Positions 33,800-46,500 of a DNA stretch of 64,000 bases are shown here, piece after piece (the first letter of the stretch is position 1; every line of letters begins with the position of its first letter). Origin of the DNA: Luscinia megarhynchos (taxonomy: Eukaryota > Chordata > Aves > Passeriformes > Turdidae). The stretch spans positions 20,784,502-20,848,501 of the forward strand of contig CM067570.1 in NCBI GenBank assembly GCA_034336665.1. The letters run 5' to 3'. The translations under genes were made by a program, and so were the position numbers. Below the pieces are notes generated by a model. The model did no database searches. It was not told the origin of the DNA and worked only from the letters and a program-made list of their open reading frames with translations.

Positions 33800-36380
33800 T
33801 CATTGTCAAATTAATTCTGCAGTGCACTTTATCACATCATGGGGGAGCTCTAAAATGTTTCTTGAATTGTTTGTTACTTTTTAAAATTGGGCGACTAGAA
33901 AGGAAGAGGTTGGGCTACTTGTTTTGCCAGAGCTAATACACTATGGACTTAATTTAATCAAGCTTTTTGCCCTGCCAGGAACTCTTCCTTCCTGATCCTG
34001 TTTAAAAGTAATGATCAATAAATGACACTACTTTTATTATCTGTGGCAAGGGCCAAATTAAACAAACAACAAAGAATATTCTGATTGTACCTCATGATCA
34101 ATAAGTTAGGATAATAAGCATGACTGTAAGGAAAAACAAAAACCCACTCAAAATGCAGCACTTCTGCAAACCTTCAGAATAAAATATGAAATGGTGCACT
34201 AGAGCTGCAGCAGCAATGTGGGACATGATACTACATCCCCACAGACACAGCAAACCACAAAAAGATCATTCTTTGATTATTTTTCACATGAAGTTTTATC
34301 ATTCTATAAACTGTTCAATACCCCATTGGTAAAAAAAGTTAAATATAAAGAACAGATGGTCAATGAAATTTGCAGAATTAATACAAAAATTAAGAGCTTG
34401 GTAAAATTTTTTTTTTCTGATCCTACAGTAAGAGTAGAAATTAATTTAGGATGCTATGTCCAGATTCACAGCAAGAAACTACTGAGTTAGGACAGACTCT
34501 TTGAACTTTCTGTTTCTAGTGACCTAATGTGTACCACTTGGCAGTAGCAAGCAAGACTGAGTGGGAGGTAAGACAAAGTATGTTTGAATTGACTGAGCAT
34601 TTTGTGCCTTTGTTGACAACAGAATTTCTTAGAAGTTCAGTAGCACAGTGGTTCAATACAGAAGTTCAATAGTCCAGTTTGTTAAGTGGAAGACATTTAA
34701 TAAAAATTTGCTGTATTTATCTGTTTTCCCTATGGGATAGCCGTATCTAACAATTATGTATCTTTTCCTGGTTTTGATCATGAACTGTTCTACACTGACT
34801 CTGATATCTTCAAAGCACCGGTAAATGCCAGGTGAAACTGTGCTGGCAACCAAGGTCTGAATCAAGTTTTCAGGCAGCATAGCAAACCAAGTGACATAGT
34901 TGTACAGGAAGAACAGTAGTGAAGTTGGAGCAGGCTTTTAAGTGAACTTCTTGGCTACTTAATCGTGAGGTGGCAATTAAGGAGGTTAAGCACATTGGTC
35001 CAGTCATAAGGTAGGCAGATACAGTCCAAGTGTGTCTCTCATTTATGTGTTGGTTTTTCCTTACTGGTCTACATTATACAAAGTAAAAACAACAATGTGT
35101 GGAGACAGTTCAAGTGATGGCCAACAGAGTACAGAATATTTCAGCACCTTTTCCTTGGGATTTCATCCTCCTAGAAGACACACAATGTAAAAACAGGAAA
35201 TAAAGATGGGATCAGGAGAAACAAACAATCCTCTCTTCCACATCCTTATATTAAGAAAAAAAATTAAAAATTAGAATGTCCCCTAGAGGGCAACCTTCCC
35301 ATGGGTTTTCACCTAGAAACACATCTTAGTGACTTTATGAAGGATCATTATTGAAATTAAAAAGTACTAAAATTTTGTACTAGAAAACTTCCATGCATCC
35401 CTATTCATTATGACAATTATTTTGAGATCAGTCCTAGAAAAAAAATCCAATTTTTCACTGGACATTCCTCTAGACTAGTTCAATAGACGTTTTCACAGAA
35501 CTTAGCTTCCAAGAGCTTTATTCCAAACTAATCTACCTTCAAAATAAAGGAAGTCATTGCACCACTGACCACTTCTTTAAAGCAAAGCTCTTTCTAACTA
35601 CCAGAAATCCACATAGCAACTATTGACAGAACATTAGCTTGTCAAATATTCAAAATTTACCAGTGCTCCTCGGCAGGAAGCAAGTATTTACCAGATAAAA
35701 GAGTTACTTAACTTTCTAAAGCAACTCAGAGTTGGCTTCCAGAAGTACCAAGCAATTTAGAAACAAAATATTATATCCTGTATTTCATTCCTAGCTTCTT
35801 GAGTCTAGTTATTAACCATCACAGACTCCTCAGATGAATGGGTATGATATCAGCAATCACAATGTGGTAGCAGTGAATCTAAGATAATGCACTGTTGGTT
35901 GATAATTGAAGGTGTTCTCTGTATTAGATTTGTAGCAGAGACATTTCTAAGCAGAAATTTTGAGCAATTTCTTATGTAAAACAGATAATGTTGTGTTCAA
36001 ATCTAGGGGAAGGCAGAACCATTATAAAAAGGGAAGCAGAACTTCTATGATGAAAATGAGAAAGATAAGAGTGCAAGAACAGTGACTATAAATAGAACTG
36101 TACAACTACCCTAAGATCAAATTCTTGAATGTTTGAAGAACAAAAAAAAATTGTGTTTGGTAAGTAGATGACAATATGACACGCTTCTAGTATGGAAGTA
36201 TCTTTGAGTGGACACCCATTAAGAAGTGCTCTGCCAACTTTCAAAGGATCAAGGGTGGATTTAAGAAATACTAGGACTGAAACCCAAGAGCCATGTTAAC
36301 AAATCTCTCAGAAAAATACATTTGCTGTAAACCTTGGCACGCACCCGTAACCCTCTCACACGCCACAACACAGCTCAGAA
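33800..36380. other. Intergenic DNA between convergent SCRN3 and GPR155
   Basis: This 2.6 kb AT-rich stretch separates the two converging 3' ends. It holds only short, unconvincing open frames, no CpG island and no recognisable repeat. Confidence 0.65.
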
Positions 36381-36400
36381 CTCTGAAATCAAGTAACAGA

Positions 36401-36406
36401 TTTATT
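36401..36406 (-). terminator. GPR155: GPR155 polyadenylation signal (AATAAA, minus strand)
   Basis: Reading the minus strand, AATAAA is followed about 30 bp later by a GT-rich run with repeated TGTG/GTGTG units (around 36345-36372). This is a textbook pair of upstream hexamer and downstream element. The implied 3' UTR is about 1.77 kb (36385-38154). AT-rich TTTATT matches nearer the stop (around 37506 and 37947) lack such a downstream element and could be minor sites. Confidence 0.7.
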
Positions 36407-38154
36407 GACAACTTGCAGTATTTAGAAGCCAGACATACTTGCAGTTTCTGCTCTTAAGTCACATATCTAATTAGTCCAAAATATTTGATGCAGTTGTCTT
36501 CAACATTCATAATGGAAATACGCTAATGTTTTCCTTTGTGGCCACAGCCTGATACAAATAACAATTATATTGTTGATGGAAAACATTAAAATATACCAGG
36601 TTGTACAGCATACATAAGCAGCAGGATGTTATGTTTCTGTGCACTCTGCAATCAGACTGACAGTAAAAGGAATTATTTTTTCAGTTTAAGTCTTGCAGGA
36701 AATTATAGCAACCATAAAACAACTGCTTGTTGAATAATAGCTTATGCTGCTAAAATCACTTTTAATCCTTAATACCACTAGATGCAAAAGTAGCTGTAAT
36801 AAAAATCTGTGTACTAAAAATAAGGAAAAAAAGAGGGGAAAGACTTTTTTTAAAAAGGGATGAGAAGAGTTATTCACATACTTGAGCAAATAATTTTTAA
36901 TACCTCGATTCCTTTCCCTCACTACATAAAATTTTTATATAGACATATAAATGGTGTTCTTGCAGTTTTCAAAGGGCACCATAATGGCTATCAGATACAA
37001 TACTTTGTCTTTAATCTTTTCAAAATATTGCAGAAGACACACAGGTCCTCAGATTCTGCCTTTAATGCACCGGAATCTGAATGATACTAAAGTAACTAGT
37101 AGGAGGATACCTGAGGTTTATTAGAAACCTGCTTTAGGCAACCAACTAAAATCTAGGATATTTAGCTACTCTAAACCCTAGTCTGGACGTTCATTTAGGG
37201 TTCTTTATAGAACAGATTTAAAAGTCATTAATTTAATTTTAAAAGTTTTCTGATTTGAAAAAGAACTTTGTCTCTACTTGCACATGTACCCAGGGCTTCC
37301 ATAAAAACTTTACTTGAGGCTGGCACTTCTCATTTATAATGTAAAGGCTAATTTCAGAACGTAAAAATCTGCTCTTGATAAAGCTGTTACTACCACCATA
37401 AGGCAAAATTTCAGAACAAATTGTTCCATTGTATAATTTCCTATTTTGGGAGTATTTCTGAATATTGCTATGGTTTTAAGATTTGGTAGATTTGTACAAA
37501 ACCATTATTTATTCCACTCCATATTTGCCCAGCTTTGATTCCCTGATACTGGAAACATTGTCACAGCAATTCTGTCTTTTTAACTGGAGTATTTTATCTT
37601 TAAGGGAGAAAAAACCCACCTGATCTCAGATGTAAGCAGGTAAAAAAAGTTCCTGGTGTTAGACAAGAGCAGAGTAGTAAAAACTGAGGTATGACAGAAG
37701 AAATCCTACTTCTGTGAAGTCAGGGGGAAGCCTGACTGTAAACAGGCATCAATACTTCATCAAACTAAAATATGGAGAACATCCAGCAACATGAAAAAAT
37801 ACCTTTCATGGAGTTTTTTTTCCTCATTGTGGCATCAGTATTAAAGCTGCAGTTATAATGCCACTAAAATACAACAGCAACACATACCATTTTACTATTT
37901 GTTTTGCTCAAAATGGAAAAAATATTCTAAATCCAGAGCATCTGGTTTTATTTAGTAGCATTCTGGTTGGAATGCTGACTAAATAGAACTTTGTACCATT
38001 TTCTTTAGAATAGACACAAGTAGAACCACATCTCTTAATTTTACAAGGGAGAATAACAGTTCTCTGAGAAAGAAACACTTCCCATTTCAGTAGTGAAGGC
38101 AGAGGAGGTGGTCACACTCACCCCAACTACCTGTCCTTTGCCTGCATGCTCAGG

Positions 38155-40545
38155 TCAGTGGCTCTCGACTGCAGCTGATTTCTTTGGAATAAAGCGGTAA
38201 TACAAGTACTCATCCCGAAACTCAAACTCATTGGTTATGTGCTGGACGACGCCTCCTTTCAGCAGCCTGTCCCCATACACCACAGCTTCTCCACGGTCGG
38301 AGGCAAGGCCAACTTGCATCAGCCAGTTCACCAGGTCACAGCCAAAGAAGATGCCAGTGGATATCTTCGCACCACACCTGTATGTCAAAGGAATGATTCA
38401 CCCACATGTTCTGTAAATCTGGTATCACCACTGCTCGATGGGGAAAGGCAAGGAAAAATAGCAGGAAACAAGGAAAGACATCATGATAGTTAAGAGCATG
38501 TTAGAAGAGAATTTGCAAGTTTTGTATATTAGGGACATGCCAATGTTCTCTACCTTTTCCTACAGACATTTCAATGAAGCAATATGGACATAACAAAGGC
38601 TTTAGGCTTCTAAATAAAATTCGAATTGCAAATAAAATTTGGTGGACATCAGTAGCATTTTTCCTAAAAATCTCACACACTGTAATTCTATTTCTTGGGC
38701 ACTTACTTCCCATGTACTTCTGGCCCTTTCTGCAACAAAATATCTGACTGGAGAGCAACCTGTCCCCAGCCACAGGGATTCTGTTTGAATTTTAATTATT
38801 TTTATAATTTCTGCACACTTTTAAACAAACACTAACTGCTTACACACATTGGAAACAAAGCCCATTTATAACTTGCATATCCTGTTAAATATTGACCACA
38901 CACGCAGTACTAAGAATAAATAAAACCTTTACAAGACCATTTTTTAACGTATTTATCAGGCAATGATGCTATCATCTGCCTAGTTTCAGCAGACATACCA
39001 TGCAAAAATTTCCCTGCAGCAATGAATGCTTCTGGTTATCTAAAATCTACTCTGTGGTTATCTAAAATCTACTCTAGCCCAAGCACAGGTTTCTAAATGT
39101 GATTAAGAGCTAAATGACAGCATAAGGCAAAATTTTTCCTACTTTTAAGTTAAAAGCAGCAGTAACACAGAGCAAGCGTTAACATCTATTAGCAGATGCA
39201 AAATGAAAATAAATTAAAATCCATGTTTACAACGTCTCAGTTACAGCACATTTAAATCAAAGAGGATAGGATCAAGTTAGATGAATATTTGAAATGAGAA
39301 GACAAATGCATTGTTTTAACTCACAAGGAGAAATAAGACATGAACCAAGTTCTGCACAAACATAATATTACAACAATAAAGCAACAAATGTCATAATTTC
39401 ATGTATTCTCAGGTGGATATGATTAATAAAAACCACAAAGTACAACTAAATGAACAGCCAAAGAAACCACAATAGCAGAACAGGCACGGGAAAAACAGTT
39501 GTAAAACCTGTTCTATTTCACAATAGACATTTTCTGATACATTCTTCATATGGAACATTACTGACTTCTGAAGAGACTGAACAAAATCATGATGCTGTCT
39601 AAAACAGTTTTGCAATATGGTTCTGGACTACCTGACTATTAAAAGACCACCCCACCCTGCTAAGCTAGTCCTATTTAAAAGCTTACATGACAAGAATAGT
39701 CAAAGTGTCCTTTAAGAACAATTAATGTCTCCAATTCATATATTTAAACAAAGGCAGAGTCTTTTTCTTGTTCCTACTGTATTTCTCTTCTTATCCACCT
39801 ACACATATCTGAAGGCATAATCCTTGATTTAGGCAACATAATTTGCCTTTGAAATCTTTACTGGTCTCATAAATTGAAGTTAAGGCCTCATTAGAGGTAT
39901 GAGTAAAAGAAGTTACAGAAACTCAGAAGCTGTCAAAACCTAAACACATTGTAATCTCGCTCCTTGAGTGGCCTCTGAGTACACACTAAAATCAGTTGCA
40001 ACAGTTTTGCCTCCTAAAAGCTACACACTAGTAAACATTTAGTTACTAATACAGACAGTGTCTCACTCTACAAACAAAGCAAAGAGTTTCAATGCCTTAC
40101 TACAGGTATTATCATATATACTTTTTTAAACTCCAGTTAAATGTAAAACCTGCAGAAATCCATTAATGATACAAAACTTTTTATAATTTATTTAAAACCT
40201 AAGTGGGACAATATGATAACTTGCACCTCAATGTTTCAGTGTGAGGCTAGAAGCATTTCTCTGTTAGTTAAATTTTTAATCCTTACCTTAAGGTTTAAAT
40301 AAATATACCACAACAGGAACCACCCACAAAATTAACTGCATTTCATTACTTTCAAAAGGTGAGCTATGTGCTTTGTACACAGGTTATATGTGCAGGAAGA
40401 ACCTTACCTCCTGCCTTTGACAATACTCTTGACACAGTGATCTCTGTGATAACGAACAAACTGTTGACAGGTCATCCTGATTTCCTCAGGTACAGAGGCA
40501 TCTGTATGCCCTGCTGATTCTCTCCCACCCCAGAAAAACTCAAGT
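38155..40545 (-). CDS. GPR155: GPR155 exons 14-15 encoding the DEP domain
   Basis: Exon 14 (40408..40545) encodes residues 745-790 and includes EEIRMTCQQFVRYHRD. Exon 15 (38155..38377) encodes residues 791-864 and includes FFGCDLVNWLMQVGLASDR, then EAVVYGDRLLKGGVVQHI, the DEP core. The stop is TGA at 38157-38155. The intron between them (38378-40407) is 2.0 kb, holds a 22 nt tandem duplication and is otherwise plain. Confidence 0.93.
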
Positions 40546-43500
40546 CTAGGCAAAAAAAAAAAAAAAGCAGAATTCAAGACAGCAAATCAAGTAGGGGCAT
40601 GTTTTTGGAAACTTCAAATAACAGAATGGACCTCCCAGGAAGCTTATCACAACCTCTTTTTGTGCCCAATACTTTACATATAATCTTCCTAATATATTTG
40701 TATGGCTTTTGAACACAGAGGTGTTATTCTAGGCTTGGGCAGAAGGAAAGTCAGAGAATAGCTGGGAGCCAGCTCTAGCTGCTGGATTCACACAGCAGCC
40801 AGTGTGTACCTTAGCTCAAAGGTAAAGGCAGCTTTGTACAACTCACTCCTCCACTGTGGAAGGGCCTGTCCACACAAAGTGCTGGCATGGGGTTATGAAC
40901 ACAGGGCTTTAAAACAGGGATGGTATATTCTGATTCAGCATCCATATCTATGTTTTAGTTTATCAGCTGAAGTTATTTCTGAAGATCCATTGTTTAGCGA
41001 AATTTTCACCTCTAGGGAGCTTGCAGGACTTATGTCTTTGAAAGTGTCATTAGGATGGCAGAAACCTCTCACACAGTGAACTGTAATTACCTCTCTACAA
41101 GTGGGAGAGAAAAAGAAATTTGGAAGATTAACTAAATAGCAAATGGAGTACTATAGCACTGAAAACTCAACACCCTTCAGAAATGATTATCAGTAATAAT
41201 TAATTTTATAGGTGTAAGAGTAAAGATTCTATTTACCTTCGCTTGAATGGCAGAATGATTAAATGCTTATCTAAGCCAAAAATACCAAAGCAAATGAAGC
41301 CCTGGAGGGAAAAAATATAGAAAAAGCAACATTAAGCAACAGCTTTGGTTTCTGTAGAACAGAAAGTAAAACTCAGTGCCAAATACATTTCATGTGTAAA
41401 TGAAAGTATCCCTCTTCTCTAAATATAATTCAAAATGCATTTTGCTTCTACTTTGGTTTTTCCTTTGGACCTATCAATAAGACATATCAATACCTAACAG
41501 TCCATCATATAAAACCTTCAAGAAATAGTTCAGTAAAACAAATGCTGTGACATGCCACTTGACACTTTGGGATAACTGGCAACCTTACATAGTCAGGTAT
41601 TAAATCTGTCTTTGTTAATGCCAAGGAAAGAACAGACTTGCAATAATCTGAGTGCTAGAATAATCTCAATTCCCTTTTCTGTGCAGCTTTTATATAAAAC
41701 TATCATTATTGAAATAGGCCATGTGCAGCCACAACCAGCATCCATCTTCAGCTCTTCACTGTGGGGCTGTCACTGAAACCAGAGATGGTTATTTAAACCT
41801 TACAGAGAAAGCATCCATGGAGCTTCCTTGCAACTGATGTAACTCCACAGAAAAGACACCAGTGAAGCTTTGGTACAAATAAGGCTAAATTCCTACTCAC
41901 TTTCTATAAGCATTTGGCATTCAGTTGTCATTTGCACTTTTAAAAGTGTTCACAGTCATAGAGGATGTGCCTTATCTGCTCCACCACCCACCAACAAGGT
42001 CATTTTCAGAACAAACATTGGTAAATACCTGACCAAAATTAAACACAGCACAGAAGAACTGCAGTTCCACATACAGCCTTCCAGGCTCTTGGTTGAACAG
42101 CCACCACAAGCAACTGGAGAGATTCTTTAAAGAAAACAGAAAAACAACAAAACCTGATTGTTAAAAATAAAAAGCTTTCTTCTCTTCACATACTAATAAT
42201 TCTTGCACAATGTTCATGGTCTCTATTTAACAAATGATTCAGATAAAGACAAATAAGAGGGAATAAATACCTTAAAACATCATCTCAGGCTTAATAGCTT
42301 GGTAGGAGGGGGGGACCTTGGCTGTTTTAAACATAACAATGCAAAACACAGGAGTGAAAGAGGTCCTTCTGCCTCTTTATGTGTTTATGTAAGGAACTTG
42401 CCTTAAGCATACTTGGGTTTTCAACATAACACAGACAATATTAGCCCAGACAGATTTGCAGTGTTTGTCTTAAGGCTGCTTAGCTGAGACCAGTGCTTTC
42501 TACATATTTCTTGCAGAGTTAGGATTATGTTAAGCTGAAGCACATACCACTTCAGCTATTTGAGATGCCAGACAGAAGGAGGAAACCTCCAAAGTTAACC
42601 CATTTGGGTGTAAGGGCCAATTCTTTAAAGAGCAACTGATCTTATTTCATAGTATCTACTTAATCATCCAGGTACAGCTAAAATACAGGCAATATAGGCA
42701 AGTTGAGGTACCCCTTAAATATAAAAGATAAAATAAAAAAGGTAAAAAAACCCAAAAAAAACTAGCATGGAATACTTGATACAGGAAATTTGAGCAGGAA
42801 ACATTTCATTTTGTAATTTAAAAGAACTTGAAAAGCAGTAGCTATTAACCCACATTGTTGTGCTGCACTGTCCTGCTTTGTAGTATTATGTATTTGTGCC
42901 ACAGTACTTTCCATTTCAAATAAAAATTCTTCCCCCAACTGTCATCCACAAGAAACTCAACTTTGAGCATTACACTCAGAAAGCAGTTTCTTGCCTTTGT
43001 CACAGTTAAAAACTGAAATGATATCCCCAATGCATTACTTTCTGGTATTTCACACTTCTACACAGGAGCAACCACCAACACATTTTGGAGTCAGTAATGA
43101 TGAGTGGCCACACTAACTCAGCAACATTGCTCCAAACACCACTAAAAACAATAAAATTGCATTTTTCCATATAAAATAATCTTAAGATTATTTCTAAGAT
43201 CTTAAGTTTATTCTCAGAGAAATTCAAGTTCCAATATGAGCCTGATCAGATGGAACAATTTTTTGTAGTCTCCTTCAGAAATAGCATTCAGTTTATATTT
43301 TTAATTGAAAATAGGAAAGAATTTTAAGAATATGGAAGAGCTCTCAAGAAAACTAGGGAAGAGGGGCAGTAGTGATGAATGACATAATGATATAATTTCA
43401 CTTTTTTTCCCCTTTAGGGTTCTTGCTCACCCCTTCAGGGTTCAGTATCTTGCTCACTATCATCTATTTTAACCTGTGTTTAATTTATGATGTGGCACAG

Positions 43501-46500
43501 AAAACTTAATTTCATTACATCCCTCTTCCACTAAGGAGACCAAAATATAGCCTCTATTTTATTTAATGAACTGCTATTTAAGCAAACTGGAAGATTTTTA
43601 CTGGATTGTTTACATAGCTTTCCCACAAATCATTCTACCTCAATGAGTTAACATGGGGAGAAAAAATATTTACAGCAAATAGGCCAACAACAAGAAGTAA
43701 GCACAGCAGCACATGTCTGGCCAGCTGTTTGTCTCCAGTCTGTAGAAGCTGCTCTTCCTGAGCCAACACACACGTTTGAGCACTGCAGTGTCTCACACAT
43801 TGGTCCACTGAAAAACAAATCAGAAATTTTTCATTAGGCTTCTATCTAGAGAACTCCATGAACAAACTTGCTAAAGTAACTTGCTGAGTCAAATGACCTT
43901 GTAAGTATCTCTACTGAAGTGATACACACAAAATTTAATATTGCTTTTGACAATAACCTGTTCAGACACCTATTCTCAAATGAAACAGTTTAAGTTACAT
44001 GTGCTCCTAAAATGAAAAAAGTTTTTGCAACAATTTTTCTTTCAAAGATTTAACTCAAACTGAATGTGGGGTTAACACTGAGAAAACACTATTAGAAATA
44101 ATAAAAATAATGAAATAATAATGAATAATGAAAAATATTTCTATGAGCAGTTTTTAAATTTTAAATTTATTTCTGAAAATATTCAAATATACTGTCAGCT
44201 CTAATGTTTTTACTCTGCATCTCAGTGTTGTTGAGCTCTACATCAGACAGACAATCGTACTTGTTTTAGGTCTGTGACTGTATTTTTCACACCATATATC
44301 AGAACACAATCATAATTCTATCAATGAAAAGAGCCAAACAGAGAGAAGGGATGTTTGTCTTCCAGCTACAGAGCTCTAATTCTGAGTATCTTCCTCTAGA
44401 TGGCAGTGAAAAACTTCCTGGCAAGACCATACCTAAGAATTTGCACCAGATACCTCAAAGCAGCTCAATGAGATAGCAGAAGAATTAGTAATTATTGCAG
44501 CCAAAGTTATAAAAGTGAATGCGTTACAATTTGCTTTTACTGATTTATAGTTTTGAAATGTTCACTCAAGAGGTCGAAATAATTTCCACTCAACCATAAA
44601 GTATTTTCTACCTTATCTTTTAGGATAAGAAGATTAAATTGGCATTGCTCTATTCTTGAAGACATTCTTGTGGTGCTTGTCTGAATTACTTAACAGATAA
44701 AATATTTGACAATAGGCAGAAAGGGATATTTTGTGAGACAAGACATAACTGAAGTATGCTTCAGTGTGAAATATTTAGATTTATTGAAAATTATGTTGCA
44801 TGCAAACAAAGCATAAGGATATGAACTTCTTGTTAAGAATGCATGAAAACAAGAAAAAAGGAAAAAGAGCCAAGTTGTACTGGCAGCCAGCTTTGATTAC
44901 TGACAGTGATGTACAGTGAGAATGCATTGGGCATGCAGTTTTCAGACAGGTGTTGAACAGTGAGTTCAATCCATTTTTTTCTACTGTAGTGACTTCTAAG
45001 GCCCTCTCAGTCGATTTTATCCATCTCTCTTCTCTAGACATACATAGAACACAGCAGCATGGATATTTAATCTAATTTGCAGAAGCACTGTGCCTGATTA
45101 CAACAAAGGTTTTTTTAAAAGATGCAAGATGTGCATATAAGAATATAAAAAAGTAGTTTATATTAAAAGCTCAATGCAATGCAGTGCTATGAATTCAACT
45201 TCCTAGCATCCAAACAAGACAATGATGCAGAGGTAAAGTCTGAATGCTCAGAACACATCAAAGCAGCTTTATGGTAAAAAAAGTGACATCCAAAACAACT
45301 GTCCATCTTGAGCACTGAAAAACTACAAACAACTACCAGCAGAAGAGAACAAACACCTAAAATACTGCCTAATAATTAAATTTAATACAAAATGTCAGTT
45401 ATCCAGGTGGAGCTGAGAGACCAATAGCCCCAACAGTTTCTTTGTGAGACTAACACACAGATGTTGGGGAAGAGCCTGTAGCATTAAAACAAGGAGATAC
45501 TACTGCTTTACCTGTCTCAATTGGAGGAACCTTGCTCTCAACAGCATTTGACACTGCTTCGGTGTCTTTAGCACAGGATAATTCACCATTTGTTGTTTGA
45601 CAAGAACAGCAACCTGTTAAATATATACAGTAATAGGATAGTTAGCTTCCTTCACTACCATAATTTATTTTCCTAGTGTAACAATATATTCTATGCAGCT
45701 TTAACTTATGCTCAAAAATAACCCAAAAGGAGAAGAAAGATCTAATTTTTCAATTTGTTGAGAGGGCAAATGGTCACTAATACTAATAGTTTAACATAAC
45801 ACTACCACCATTGAAGCAACAGAAGTAGCTTTAGTTATAGGCAAAAAATCCAGGAAGTTATCAAAAAGGCTACATACAAAAAGTTTCTAGAAACACATTG
45901 AGTGTTTCTGTTGGCATTTAATTCATTGTCAGAGAGACAATTTAGTGGGTAAACAATCTAAGATGCTTAGTGGGCTGCATTTATCACATCCTTATCAAGG
46001 TATCACTACTTACATAAAAATCATCTACAGGCTTTTCTTCTTATCCATTTACACAACTCTTACAATGGTAAAAACCAAACTTTTCTTAGAAACACAAACC
46101 TAAATACTTGGTCAGTTATATCTAGATTTTCCTCTGTCCTAGTCTAACACCTGAAGCTGTAAACTGTCCTTCCCAGGTCAGAACTACATCTGGAATATTA
46201 GTTTATAGCACCCTAGGCCAATTACTCTTTATACAAATATATTTTGTCTACCTCTTTCTGCAGATGTCTGTGCAGAAGATTCTGGAGAAGACTGTGCAGA
46301 AGATTCTGGAGATGACTGTGCAGAAGATTCTGGAGATGACTGAGTCACAGTGGGTGAAATGTGATTCTGCCCACTCCCTTCCACTTCCACCTCCTCCACT
46401 GAGCTACGTGGTGAGTATGGGTTCAACACCCCATAGCTGGACCCTTGCCTACTTCTGTTCATGCACATCAGTGAGATACCTGACATCAGTATACTGACGA

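Noticed and set aside
46269..46340. 24 bp repeats as a CRISPR-like array
   Set aside because: The units are directly abutting with no spacers, lie inside a GPR155 exon, and the genome is vertebrate.
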